This document shows, in pieces, positions 39,776 to 53,767 of a stretch of DNA of 64,000 nt. The number at the start of each line of letters is the position of its first letter. The stretch's first letter is position 1. The stretch spans positions 11,557,976 to 11,621,975 of the forward strand of contig CM022665.1 of assembly GCA_012295275.1 (NCBI GenBank), written 5' to 3'. Below the pieces are notes generated by a model, which made no database searches, had not been told where the DNA came from, and saw only the letters and a program-made list of their open reading frames with translations. The stretch comes from Chrysomallon squamiferum (taxonomy: Eukaryota > Mollusca > Gastropoda > Neomphalida > Peltospiridae). Both the position numbers and the translations under genes were made by a program.

Positions 39776-42700
39776 GTAAATTTTGATGTGGACATGTAAG
39801 TGTTTCTATGTGCTGGAATTTTCATGGATATTTTCATTTCTTTCCTTTTTCAGGTTGTTAATGCAGAACCACAAAATCTTGTTTTCACTATTCCAATATT
39901 TGAGCCTCTGCCTACTCAGTATTATGTGAGAGCCATATCAGACAGGTGGCTTGGGTCAGAAGCTGTTTGTCCAATTTCATTTCAACATCTGATTCTGCCT
40001 GAAAGACATCCACCTCACACAGGTGAATATAAACCAGTGTTGATTACTATTTTTGTTTCAAGATTTGATCACTGGGTAATAATATTAATAAAAAAAATAT
40101 TAAATTTTTAGCATATTAGAAAAGCTTTAAATTTTTTTCTTTTTTATTATTATATATTTTTTTTGATTTTTACCATTTTTGTTTGAAGATTTGCACACTG
40201 GGTAATATTATTAATAATATTTTTAATTTTTAGCATACTAGAAAAGCTATAAAAAAAATTCTTTTTTATTATTATATTTTTTTAAAAGAAAGAGGATGAG
40301 AAAAGTTGATTTATTAGTTCTTCACAGAATGCTTTTTGTTTTTCTTCCACTTCCAAACACAACATTGAAGGTTGTATTGAATTTGTACTCATCTGGGGAA
40401 GGTATGTACAATAGATCCTTTTCTGTTAATAAACTAGAATTACCCTGCATTATATGTTTTTTATGCTATCTTTATAAAAATCCTATATATTTGATAACAT
40501 AAAGGAAACTATATTGTGTTTTAAAGAAATTTTTATACTTTTTTTACCCTTTTTTTTTTCTTTGTTAAGAACTGCTTGATTTGCAACCACTACCAATAAC
40601 TGCACTGAATGATCCAAAGCTCGAGGTTCTGTACAAATTCACACATTTCAACCCAGTACAGACTCAGTTCTTTCACACATTTTATCATACTGATGCCAAT
40701 GTTCTGCTTGGAGCACCTACAGGATCGGGAAAAACAGTTGGTGCTGAACTGGCCATCTTCAGGGTATTCCGAGAATATCCTAAATATAAGGTATGTAATT
40801 TTGTTACTTAAATTGTTGGATCATTTAACTTTGTTTTTATTTCTTTTTCTTGTTTTAAAAGCTAAACAAAACAACAGTAATATCAAAGCAGCAACATCAT
40901 GAAGTCTGGATAAAGCAGCATAAATACAAAGTGAATGTTCATGTTTGTATGTTGATATTCATGAATGAATATTGATGAGAAATATTATAGATGATATATA
41001 AATCTTTGTAATTTTTGCAAATGTACCAGCTACATAATCCATTTTCAGCTAATATATAAAAGTCAGTGTTATATGCTTACCTAGTGGAGAATATTTAAAA
41101 AAACAGATAACACTGTTTGATAAGTGCTTGTCTTTCACATTGTTACATCTGACACCTAGTAACTGACAGTAATATTTAAAAAATATTTTCTAGATCCATC
41201 AAATAAAGCTTCATTTATTCTTTCCAGTTTCATCAGATTAGTTTATTAAAATGGCTTATTAAATCTTTAATATATTTTTGTGATATTTGAAATAATTATA
41301 ATTTTTATTTATTTTTTATTATTGTTTTTTAAAATGTATTTGCTATTCAGGCTGTGTATATTGCTCCGCTGAAGGCTTTAGTCAGAGAAAGAATGGAAGA
41401 CTGGAAAGTGAGAATAGAACAGAAATTGGGGAAAAAGTAAGTAAAAATTCTTTATGAATTTTATTAAAAATCAGATTAAAAAGCAATTTTATTTCTTTGC
41501 ATTTTTTTTTTTTTTTTTTTTTTTTTAAATATATTTCGGCCTTGCTGACATATTTGTACTCACTGAGTCTTCAAGCCACAGTCACTCACCCTCGTTCATT
41601 ATCAATCACATACACATTCGCTTATTCACTCAATCATTCATTAATTCACTCACATTACTTAATCATCCGAACTCTGACTCTGCATATTTCCAAATTATTT
41701 CCTATCTATTTGTTTGTATTAAATTTTTTTTCTTTGAAATTTCATTGAACTATACCACAACTTATTAAATACAAAACAACTTATCCTGATATCGGTTTTT
41801 TTTCCTTCTGTATACTCTAAAGAAAGTGGTCACCATTGTTTTAAGTTATAATTACTTTTTATTTTTATTATGTTATCAGAGTTGTTGAGCTGACAGGTGA
41901 CGTGACACCTGACTTCAGGGCTATTGGAGAAGCTGATCTGATAGTGACAACACCAGAGAAGTGGGATGGTGTCAGTCGAAGTTGGCAGACGCGAAGTTAT
42001 GTCAAGGCTGTAGCACTCATTGTTATTGATGAAATACACCTTTTAGGTAGATAACATTAGTAATATCTGTATGATATAATTATGTATATATTTAAAATAT
42101 ATCTAAAAAAATTCATAATGAAAATATTATTTTTAGAAATTCTAATGTATTAAATCAGTCCATTAACATTATGCAAATGAGTTATCTTAAATTCTTTATT
42201 AAATATTAAATAATACACTTTTCAAAGGAAAATTTCTGCAAGATTTCATACAGAAAATGTACACAAAAAATTATTTTACTGCTATTTTAAAAACTTGTTA
42301 TCTTAAATATATATAAATGTGTTTTTTTATAATTAAGAAAGTAGAACAGATCATTGCTAATTTTTAATTTCTTTTACCACAAAATACATTCTTCTGCTGA
42401 CAGGTACGCAGTTCAGAATGAGGTTCTTGTAAAATGGATTGTAACAAAAACATTAATAATTATGGTATCTTATCAGAGAATAAACAACCTCTAGGTATTG
42501 TATATAGAAAATGTCAAAGATGTTAAGTTACAGCTGTGACTTTTTGTTATGGTAACATTCATGCACTCAAACAATCAGAAATGTATACACATTAATTGCT
42601 TAGAAATAACAAACACAAAAAGAAGGATAATAAATGGAGTAAATTAAAAAAAGAATAAAAATTGTAAATCGTTTGCATTCAAAGGAAATTTAAAAATTTA

Positions 42701-45700
42701 AGTTCATTTATAAAAGTAAACTGGCTGCTCTTTATTGGCATTTTGTATCTGACATTTGAAATTCGTATTTGAAAAATAGCTTTTTAAAATACACTTTAGT
42801 CAATTTGTCAAAAGAAGTATTGATTTTCAAATATGTCTGGTGTGTTTTTTCATTTGTCAAAATTTGATTTCAGATGTTATTTATTTTTAGGTAAAGAATC
42901 TGACTCCACACAGTCTTGCTCTTTATCATTAAAAATTGACTTGGTGACATAAAATATCACATATATCAAAGAACTTAAGAAACTATATATTCTTACATTG
43001 TTATTTATGCTATTTAATTCTGTAAAAGAAATTCTTCTTTACATATTCCTAGCTATACATTGTCAGTTTGTACCATGAAAACAACAAATAACAAAACAAC
43101 ATATAAGGACAAATTATTGAAAATAACACACATTTTCACCACTTAGCTTACAAAAGCAAACGATAATAAATGTATTGCAAATAACTTTACTGTACAATAT
43201 AAACAACACAAATAAATATGCAGTAAAAGAAAACCCTAAAACGATTTCACATGCTGTTCACACTCTGCTTTTCATCTGTCCAAAATTACATAATTTCAAA
43301 ACAAAGTAAACTGAAATGTTGTCAGTTGCTGGTTGTCATTGTATGCATGAAATAATGTTCATAAGGAAAATGTATAGCAAGGACCTTCTGTAGCTATGGA
43401 GGCTATTTTTGTGTTTTACCAGAACAATATATTTATTACTAATGGCAGCCTTTGTAATAAAGTGTAACAATTAAAATACATATGAAAAAACAAAACAAAA
43501 TAAAATAAAATAAAATAAAATACAAAATCATAATAATAATAATAATAATAATAAGAAGAATAATTACAGAATATTATCATATCATTAGTATGCAAAAGGC
43601 AGTCACTTTTTTGTGCTGTATTTTAATGTATTTGTTATTATAAAAAAAAAACACCCAAATAACCTCAATAACTGTTGAAAATAATTATAATCATAAAATG
43701 AATGGACTGATGGTTCAGTGGATGGGTTATAGTTACAGTAAACCAGAAATTCTAAAGTGATTAATGCTGGTTATAAGGAAGTACAAATCAGGATTGCTTT
43801 TGGTGGTAAATGCAAGTGTTTAGATAAAATATTTCTTTCATTGTTTGTCAATTCTTATTTTCATAGGTAATGACAGAGGACCTGTGTTGGAGGTCGTGGT
43901 ATCTCGGACAAACTTCATCTCATCTCACACCGAAAAACCTGTACGTGTTGTTGGACTCTCGACAGCTCTAGCCAATGCCAGAGACTTGGCTGATTGGCTG
44001 GGTATTAAACAGGTAAAATAAATTTCATATAAAACCTATTAACCTCTTCATTACCAAGAAAGATAAATAGCCATATAGCAGTTAAAAGTTTGAACTGTGG
44101 TAAAAGTAGACAATGCCTAGTAGTCATACTGGACTGATGAAATCATGATAAGACACATCAGAGATTGTTATGACTTGGTGTGGTCATTACAGGTATGGAT
44201 AAAACAAAATCATAAATGCTACAGAAGTCATTTAAGGTACTCAAGAAGTCAACAGATGTGCCATTGCTGGTCATAGTTCATACTATTTCTTGTGAGATAT
44301 ACAATTTTTAAAATATGAACTGAAATTAAAATTTAAGATTTAATTTCATTATCAAAGTATTGCTTATAAAAATACTTGGTTTCAAAAACAATTGTGCTAA
44401 ATACTTTTTATCTTATTTATCACATTTGAGCTTAAGAGAAAAGTGTTATGCTTTATTTCTAAGGTTGGATTGTTCAACTTCCGTCCATCTGTACGTCCAG
44501 TACCTCTTGAGGTACACATTGCTGGTTTTCCTGGCCAGCATTACTGTCCCAGGATGGCCACAATGAATAAACCAGCATTTCAAGGTGAGCTACAGCTTTG
44601 AGAAAGCAAAATATCAAAATCAGATATCGTGTAATATTTTATTGTCATACTTTATTATTATCCTTGACTAGTTTCTAGCAACAACAAATAACATAAAAAT
44701 TTGGAAATGTAACCATTTATTTCTTTCATCACAGGTACACTTTAAAGGGTTTCTCCGTGCATCTGTGTGTGTTCATGTGTGTGTTTATATATGTACTTAA
44801 TGTGTGTGTGTATCTGTGTGTGTGTGTGTTTGTGTAATATCATCAGTAACTCTTGCTTTTCTATTTCAGCAATAAAGACACACTCACCAGATAAGCCAGT
44901 TTTGGTATTTGTGTCGTCACGACGACAGACAAGATTGACAGCTCTGGATTTGATAGCGTATTTGGCAGCAGAGACAAACCCAAAGCAGTGGCTTCACATG
45001 GAGGAATTGGAAGTAAGATGTTATCAATGTTTTCAGGCAAAAATTCATTTACTGTTTCTGTTGAAAATACTGATGGAATATGCACAGAAATACAGCCTAT
45101 GGTTATTGTGTATTCTGCAGATTAGCAATAGTATTTTGAAATGGAGAGTGGCAGAATGTTTTCTTCAGGAGTATAGTAAAATGTTTTCTTAAAGTATAAT
45201 CTAGTAGTATTTACTTAAGAGTAGTAGCATATATACCTGATCTAGAGTAGTAGAATACTTGCTTGATGTGTAGTATGTTAGTGTTTACTTGAGATGCTGT
45301 TTCCTTGAATTGTTGAGATGTAGAATAATAGTTTATACTTGAGGTAGAGATTAGTTGAATATTTACTTGAAGTGTAGAAAATTTGCTTGAATTCTTGAGT
45401 ATTAATATTTGTTTGAGATACAGTGTAATAATGTTTACTTGAGATATAGTGTAGCAGTGTGTTTGTGATAAAGGAAGTAGTGTTTAATTTAGGTGCTGAA
45501 TTGTAAAATGTTCACTTGTAGTGTAGAATGTAGTAGACGGTTTATGTGAATCATACTTGAGATGTAGTGATTACTTAAGGTGTATAAAAGTAGAATGTTT
45601 ACTTTAAGTGCAGTGTAGTAGAATGCTTACTTGACATGTGACTAGAATCAATCAGTCCTCGAGGATTTCTAATTCATTTAATGTTCTAACATTAAGAGAT

Positions 45701-48700
45701 TTTTTGGCACTAACTGATAAATGTTGGCTCATGGAGTAATATCACTGGTTTTCTTTTCTTGTTGCATCATTACAATGGCAGCAGCAACAACAATAACAAC
45801 TAAAATTAAATTAAAAATAAAAACAAAACCCAATAAAAAAAAAATGAAAAAAGACACATTAAGTTTGACAGCTAATAATTATTGTTTTTAAAACCTGTCA
45901 TCAGATATTTTGTTTGTTCATTAATCTGTCATGATCACATTTTACATACACTATTTGTTTGACATTTGAAAACCATTAACATACAATGTGTTAGGTATCT
46001 TTAATAAAATAATTTATTTTTAATATATTTATGCAACAAATCAAAATTAATTTTCAGAAATGTACATTATTAATTATATGAAATAATATGTAACAAAATC
46101 ATTGAAACTTTTTTAAAAGCATTTTTGAAATTTCCTTTAGAAATAATACTGATATTTTATTGTAAGTATGATAAACATTTTATTGTTTATTCAGATTTAT
46201 TCAGTAATAACCACAGGAATAAATTGTTTTCAAATATTAACTTATTTATTTACAGCTGTTCTTTCATGGATGATTTAATGATGTGTAATATAAAGTCACA
46301 TTAAACTTTTGAAAAATATATATTGCCCCTCATATTAACATATTTTAATATGCTCTTTAACAAACATCTGAGATTAAAATATGGATTTATATCTATTAAT
46401 ATACACATCTGTTAACCAGTATGAGTTCACACATGTGTGATAGTCTGTGACATTCTAATCTATGTGTGTGTATGTATGTGTAGGCTTTGAATTTAAAACA
46501 TTTATTAGGGCATGGCAAGATGATGCCTTGTGTTAGGGATTAGCAGACATTTTAGACCACTGACCATTGACCTCCTTGATCTCTGACTGACTCGCAAACA
46601 AGTAAAATAAATAAATATTATCAATAATAAATTTCTCTGTTTAAAGGAACATAAAGTTAGATAATTTAAAAAAATATTAAAAAAGAATAGATCATAAGTT
46701 TCTTAATCAACCCTGGTGTTTATTGACCCTCAGACATTTTCTAACTCTAGATAATCACACTGACCCCTAAGGGTTGATGTTGACCATCTACCAGCCCATA
46801 CCTTGGGTTTAATCAGAACTGTAAGGTGGAGGAGGCATAAGACAGCTTAATTTTTTATGTTTTCTCAGAGGTAATTGAGGTTGCTGCAGCTTGTAGCTAT
46901 ATTATGGCTATGGAGAAAGAAAAAAAACTGTGTTAAATAAAATTTAAAAAAAAGAAAAAAAGAACAAACCGAAAAAACAAACTTGCCTGCTTTGCACATT
47001 TGGCATTTGCTGACATAAGCTCCTTGTCTTTGGGTTTTTAAATATTTTGTGGTTACAAAGCTAAGCTCATGCTCTTTGCATTTTTTAATTCTCTCTTGCC
47101 ATGCATTTGGATTTTTTAAAGTTAAGAAAATAGAGATGTTACTAAACATTATAGTATCATTGTTCCATGAAGTATCACATGATTATGCAAAAATGGCCAC
47201 AACAGTGATACTGCCTTATAGAGTTGAGAACTGTTCTTTTGATGGAAGCCGTAATACAAAACATTTTTTTTTTTAAATGCAAAGAAATGTGTGTTTTTAT
47301 AGTCTTTATTCAACATAGTCCATAAATCAGTTGTAAGGAGATGGAAGCAAACTAGGTAGGGCAACCATAATGTTTCATTGTTGTGGCGGTCATCCAAATT
47401 TTTAAGCACTAAGGCATATATGTGTGCATGTATGCATGGGTGAGAGAACCCTCTTTACAAAATTAAGTACATTGTAATAACAGTGAGTTTGTGTCTTATT
47501 TCCCATTATTTCACACAAGATTTTTACTTTGTTAGCATTTTTACTTTTTTTTTTTTAATGTTTTGTGTGTTGACTGTTGTCAAAAAACAATTCTCAGCTG
47601 TATGAGGTGGCATCACTGTCATTGCAATTTTTGCAAATTCATGTGATACTTCATGGAACGGAACAATGACAGTATCTTGCTATCATGCTTATTAATATCT
47701 CTATTGTCTTAACTTTTAAACATCAAATGCATGGCAAGAGAGCTTAAAAAATGTAAAGAGCTTTGTAGTCAAACAAATTTATTCTAGATAAAAGTGATTG
47801 GAATAAAAGTAGTTTTGATTAGTTATTGGCCATAATATAGCTACAAGCTGCAGCAGCATTAGTGAAAACATGATAAAAATTAAGTTGCCTTGGTTCCTCT
47901 GCTTTGAAGGAAATTCTTGCCTTGCTGCCCTAACATTTCCAATTGAACATAAGGCAGCATTTGCCTTGCCATAAAAAAAAAAGAAGTAAATTTTGAAGCC
48001 TATGTATAAATTGGATTTTGTATGTAAACAGACACACACACATACACATTAACACAAAGATACAAAACTCAAAATGAATAGGTTTTTTTCCTTATAATAT
48101 GACATGTTTAAATCATATAAATAATTCCTGAAGTAAATATAATATTTAAGACAACTCTCTTTTATAATTATGTAATGTAGCAGAGTACAAAACAAGTGAA
48201 ATAAAATTTCACAGCAGTTTTTTTCTATATCATTTCCAAGGAAGTTTGCCACTCTGTTCAAGATGATCATAATTTTGAAAAATCATTTGTTCATTTTTTT
48301 GTAATCTCATAATAATTTATTATTACAAAATAAATAGATAAATAAATAAAAATAAACATAAAATATATTAATATCTGAATAATAAAACAAATTAATGTTT
48401 TATCATGTCATTATCAAAAGTATTTATTAAACACTGTTTGGTTATGAATACAACTTATTCAATATATTTAGCACATATGTACCATATTCATATCTTTCTT
48501 AATGTTCAAAATAATTTTTATGTCCTCTAACAATTATAATAATAAGTATAAAGTAAAATTTTCAATTAAAATGCAAACTGACATGTATGTGGAACTTAAA
48601 AGTAACAAAAGATCTTGAAAATGAAACAGAATGGTAAAATAATAAAATATAATTTTCTGTTAATATATAAATTAGCATTTGTATTTAATTTCAAAGCAAT

Positions 48701-51700
48701 AAATATCCCAGAAATAAAATGAAAACAAAACATAATAAAAGTGACTTAAATACTAAAGATATATTATAATTACATACTAGACAAGTCATATTTGTTTGGA
48801 TACATTTGCTAATCTCCTGGATGTTTAGCATTTCTTATAAATTCTTCTAATTTGTCTAAGTCAGCTGATATTTTTCTAAGCTGTTGATTTTGAAATTCTC
48901 TTTCCTGGCGAAGTTTTATTAAGAGCAGTCTGTTTTTCTCTATAAGGAATCTGATGTCTGCTGTCTCTTTTTTAATTGTGGCAATGATACTGGAATTTTC
49001 TTGACCAAAAATGGAACTGGGTTGTCTGGACATGAATTCCACTATAATAAACATGGCATCCAGTACACAGATTATCAGCAAAAATTGCCATGTTCCAAAC
49101 ATTCGAAATGTTGTTAGAAGTTCCATTGTTAAAGAATTCTGAACCTTTACCACACAAGCCTTGTGATATCTGAAACCCAGTTTTTAGTCTTCAGTAAAAA
49201 TATAATATTATAGTCATGTATCTTTTTCTTTTATATAGCTCCTCTTCTCTTCTTTTTTATAGCTTTTCCTTTTATTTAGCTCCTCTTTTCTTCTTATTTA
49301 TAGCTTTTCCTTTTATTTAGCTCTTCTTTTCTTCTTTTTTTTTTAGCTTTTCCTTTTATTTAGCTCCTCTTTTCTTTTTTATAGCTTTTCCTTTTATTTA
49401 GCTCCTCTTTTCTTCTTATTTATAGCTTTTCCTTTTATTTAGCTCTTCTTTTCTTCTTTTTTATAGCTTTTCCTTTTATTTAGCTCCTCTTTTCTTCTTT
49501 TTTTATAGCTTTTCCTTTTATTTAGCTCCTTTTTGGCTTCTTTTTCGTCATTTTCAAATGTTTTTCAGTTCAGAGCAAAAAGTTTAATTATTTTTCTTTT
49601 TATCACAGAACCTTTGACAGCAGAATTTACATAATACACATGTCATCAACTTGTATTATCTTCAGTTTAGGGGCTGCTTTTGTTTTGTTTTTTAAATATT
49701 AAAATCCTTTTGAATTCAGATCAATGATATATTTTGTTTTCATTTTAGAATGGATGCATATTTGGATACAAAACTATCTCTGATGTCCATTCTGTATCTA
49801 TATATATACAAGTCAACTGTGTTTACAACACTTATTGAAATCTCCCTGGTTTCCAAACTTTGCATTTATGATTTTCATTATCACTTTACTAATTTATACA
49901 TGCCATGATTAAGTATTTGCTGTAATCTATTCATAGCACATGAAAACAAAATGAAATCACTTTCTTTTTCATTCAGAGCAATTTTGTTATATAATAATCA
50001 AATACTGAATGATTTTTTTAAAATTGTGAATTTGTATTTAAAATGGTTTAAGCATTTGTGTTAATTAATTTTTAAAGGCATGTTCAGAAAACAGATTCAC
50101 ACCATTAAACAATAACAACAACAAAAAAGATTAAGTAAAATAAAAAATACAAATTTTAGAAATCAAGTATGAATTGCCTGTTCATGCATATTTCCTTAAT
50201 TATTACTCTTTTGCACATTTTAAACAGTTATTTAAAACATTCAACAATTTCACACTATTAATGGAAAGAAAGAAAAAAAAATCTTAATTATTAAAGAGTC
50301 TTATTCCATTTAATAAACAAGTTTCAGTTGTCTGTTCATCCATGGTTCTCTAATTTATATGTCTATAACACAATCTGTTTTTCAAAACATATTTAGCAAT
50401 TACACAATATTTTTTAAGAACAATGTTTTGGTTTGTTATTTTTAAGAAGTCTTAATCCTTTAATAAATAAATCTGAATTGTCTGTTTATTTGAAGTTCTG
50501 CAGTAAAATTTGTATACCAGCAACACACTCAATTGTTCAAAACATGTTGACCAAACAATTTCATAATTACTAACAAAAAATAAAAAAACAAAACCCAACA
50601 AAAACAAACCCCAAATGTTTTCTAACTTTTAAGAAAGTGTTAATCCTTTTAACAAATAAATTTGAATTATCTGTCTGTCCTTTCAAAGTTCTGTAATTAT
50701 ATCTGTATATCAGTTGCATATATTTAGTTGTTCAAAACATATTGACATTATTAAAGAACACAACTACAACTATTTCTTACTTTTAAGAAAGTCTTAGTTC
50801 ATCAGATAAATCTGAAATGTCTGTTCATCTGTAGTTCAGTAACTGTTACTGTTCATGTCTCTTCTAGGATATATTTATGAGAAATGATGTGTATAACCTA
50901 ACAATTTCACACTAATGAAAATTCTAACATACCTACAGAAGCTCAGGACATGTTTCTGCTCTCTGCCTATTGAGTTTTACCTCCACTAATAGTGTTCGGT
51001 GTCACAGATGTTCAATAAACATATTTCGCTTGGTGTTGTGTTTAATTTAATGTGTGGTTTTTGATGTTCATGCTGCTTTAATTATAACTATATTTCCAAA
51101 CATTATATATGTATACACACACATTCACACAGATATAAATCCCACAAAACCCCAATAATAATAATTGAGATGATTTTGTTCTACATTTTTCAATTTTTCA
51201 ATTTTTCTTTCTTTTTTCTTTCTTTCTTTTTCATTTTTTGTTCTTATTTAATACATGTATAAATAATGGTTTAAATATGCTGTTTATTTTGTTAAAATTG
51301 ACAATTGCATCTATCCAGCTGTTCTTGTCCATTCTTCATGATTGCATAAGTATTAAATCTGTATTTTATGTAAATGTGCATGTTTTTGTGCATGCATATA
51401 TATATGCATGTATGTGCATATGAATTTGTACATAGGTATAAGCAGGTATCTGTTTATTTGTGAATTTCACAGAAATCATTTAACAAAGATTTATATATAC
51501 AAACTTTTACTTGAAATACTACCTTAATACTCATAAATTTATAAAGTGAAAACATACACAGACATGAAAACAAATCAATGTTTATATCTTCAATTATATA
51601 TAATATAAAATTGTATTTGTGTTTATCAGTCAATGCAAAAATATTTTCTGTAGGTAACATCTGGATCAGTGAAAGAATGCCCACTTGAAAAGTGATGATT

Positions 51701-53736
51701 TCTTGACTCAGTTGTTATAGACTTAGCTTTCTCTCATTCTTATTATTTTGCACCAGTTAGTGCTTCTTGGTTGTTTTATATAAATCTATGGTATATTCTC
51801 TACTGTCCATGGTAAGGTATATACAAATGATTCTTGCTGCTATCATATGAGAAAATACTAATGTGTGTTGAAAGTGGATGTCCTCAGATATTTTTCATAA
51901 GTCAAATTTTACATGTAATATCTGTTGATAATAAAATGTTAGGTATCATAAATATTCATTCATTCTTTCATTCCAATTTCATCTTTTATTGTTACTTTAT
52001 CATGTTTGACAGTTAATAAGCAATGTTGTTAAAATTTATTAAGATGTCAAAAGATGAATAAAGAAACTAACCATCCATAATACTAAATTAAGGACATTAC
52101 TAATATACATTCATATAATTTGATTACTGATTCATTCAGTGTGGTTTAAAAACTGCCTATAATTGTTACTGATTATATTAATTCATAATGGAGGTTCATT
52201 AACAGTTGGTATTTATTAGCACACTATTAATATCCTATTAAGACCATGAAATAATTATCTCATGCCTTGTAACTGAGGATAGTGATTAAGGTAATTGTTC
52301 AGTTTTACATTTACATATGTTCAGACAATTTCAATAGAAGTTAAATGGTTTCACTATCAGACATTTGGTATTATTAATTCTCAGAACTGTTTTTATTTTG
52401 TGTTTCTTGGAAGGAGGGAAACTTAATTTTTCTGGTTGAAGCCACACACAGAATAGAAATTATAAAAAAAAAAAGTAAAAATAAACGGAAGAATTTTTTT
52501 TTAAATTACACACATACTTGTGAAAAGACACACAGTTTAATAGCAAATACAGTTAATTAAGCAGACTGACATCAGTGCATTTCAACTACAAAATGGATGT
52601 TATGGTCATTATATTAAAACAAAATTGCAGCTCAAGTTGTACAGATGTATGTGTTTTTGTGTGAAATAAAATCTCACTCCATTATAAAAATAATAATAAT
52701 AATTAAAAAAAATTAAATGCAGATACATTTACACACATATACACATTAAAATAGTATGGTATTTCTGCTCTCTTTCTGTCATTTCTATATACCTCTGTTT
52801 CCTTTGCCTCTCTCCCCATCTCACACCTTTTCTGTCTCTACCTTTCCTTTTAACTCTCCCCTTTGTTTTATGTCACTGTCTATATCTCTCATTCTATTTC
52901 TCTTTCTCTCCCTTTCATTTTCTCTCTTTTTCAAAATAATTTTTGGTTATATTTTAGATGGAGAATATTATAGGTGGTATAAAAGAAACTAACTTAAAGT
53001 TGACACTGGCCTTTGGTATTGGCATCCACCATGCAGGATTGGTAGAGAGGGACAGAAAAACAGTTGAGGAATTATTTGTCAACCAAAAGATACAGGTATC
53101 ATTTGTTTTATTCTTATTATCTACATACACAATTGAGACTAGAGTAAAGAAAACATAAACATTTAAAAGACTGTTTTGAAGATATTTTCTTGTTGAATCA
53201 TATATTAGTAAATAAATGTATAGCATTATCAAATGGAACGTGGTTTTTAAAATGGCTATTTATGTATGACGTGAACCAGATAAACCTATTATTTAATTAA
53301 CAGCAAAAATGTATTGTTTAGGTTCTGATTGCAACCAGTACTTTAGCTTGGGGAGTAAACTTCCCTGCTCACTTGGTCATCATCAAAGGTACAGAATACT
53401 ATGATGGGAAAAACAAGAAGATATGTTGATTTTGCTATAACAGGTAAATAACTTTACTTGTCATAGTGGTGCAAATAAATGGTCTTATAAAATTCTGCTA
53501 TAGTTCCAATATATTTTTTTTACTGAAATTATGTAATATTATGAACAGCAGTATTAAGAAGTTTTGAACAGTGTTGAAATCCAACATTCAAATCTAGTAA
53601 ATTCTATCTATCCAAGACAAGTTTTGTTTTTTCAGAATATAATTCTGAATTTTTTAATTAAAATTGTTTTTTAAATATTTTGTATTATGAGTAGTAATAT
53701 TTTCAAATTAAATAAATAAATAAATAAATAAATAAA

Positions 53737-53767
<31 letters not shown>

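Larger units (their letters stand above)
24937..44869 (+). other. ASCC3: Remaining ASCC3 introns over 300 bp: nothing notable
   Basis: This covers introns 1, 3, 5-14, 16, 18, 20-22, 24, 25 and 27 (309-1,169 bp). They are AT-rich with ordinary acceptors. Intron 9 has a short CA run (30,363-30,390) and intron 20 an ATT run (38,604-38,633). Intron 10 has a diverged two-copy phrase (GCCAG.CTTTAGTGTT at about 30,877 and 30,994). Intron 25 has a poly-T tract (41,502-41,526) followed by a less AT-rich stretch to 41,760 that could be a transposon fragment. No RNA genes or nested ORFs were supported. Confidence 0.7.
45013..52957 (+). other. ASCC3: ASCC3 intron 29 (7.9 kb), repeat-rich
   Basis: The largest complete intron in the window. 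It holds, in order, a degenerate minisatellite (45,080-45,645), an inverted repeat (46,875-47,865), an antisense ORF (48,809-49,126), a ~41-bp pyrimidine minisatellite (49,220-49,530) and a ~150-190 bp tandem array (50,130-50,940). The rest (50,950-52,957) is unremarkable AT-rich DNA ending in a CT-rich tract before exon 30. Confidence 0.85.

Noticed and set aside
41830-42039. Minus-strand ORFs over ASCC3 exons
   Set aside because: They are antisense shadows of exon 26 and, at 44,861-45,085 and 32,281-32,607, of exons 29 and 13.
43700-43760. tRNA-like GGTTCAGTGG phrase
   Set aside because: No B box and no cloverleaf can be built around it. I found no tRNA or rRNA gene in the window.
46865-47149. 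94-codon minus-strand ORF as an independent gene
   Set aside because: It lies inside one arm of an inverted repeat, runs into poly-A-derived Phe/Leu sequence and has no clear homology. It is reported only as a possible mobile-element relic.
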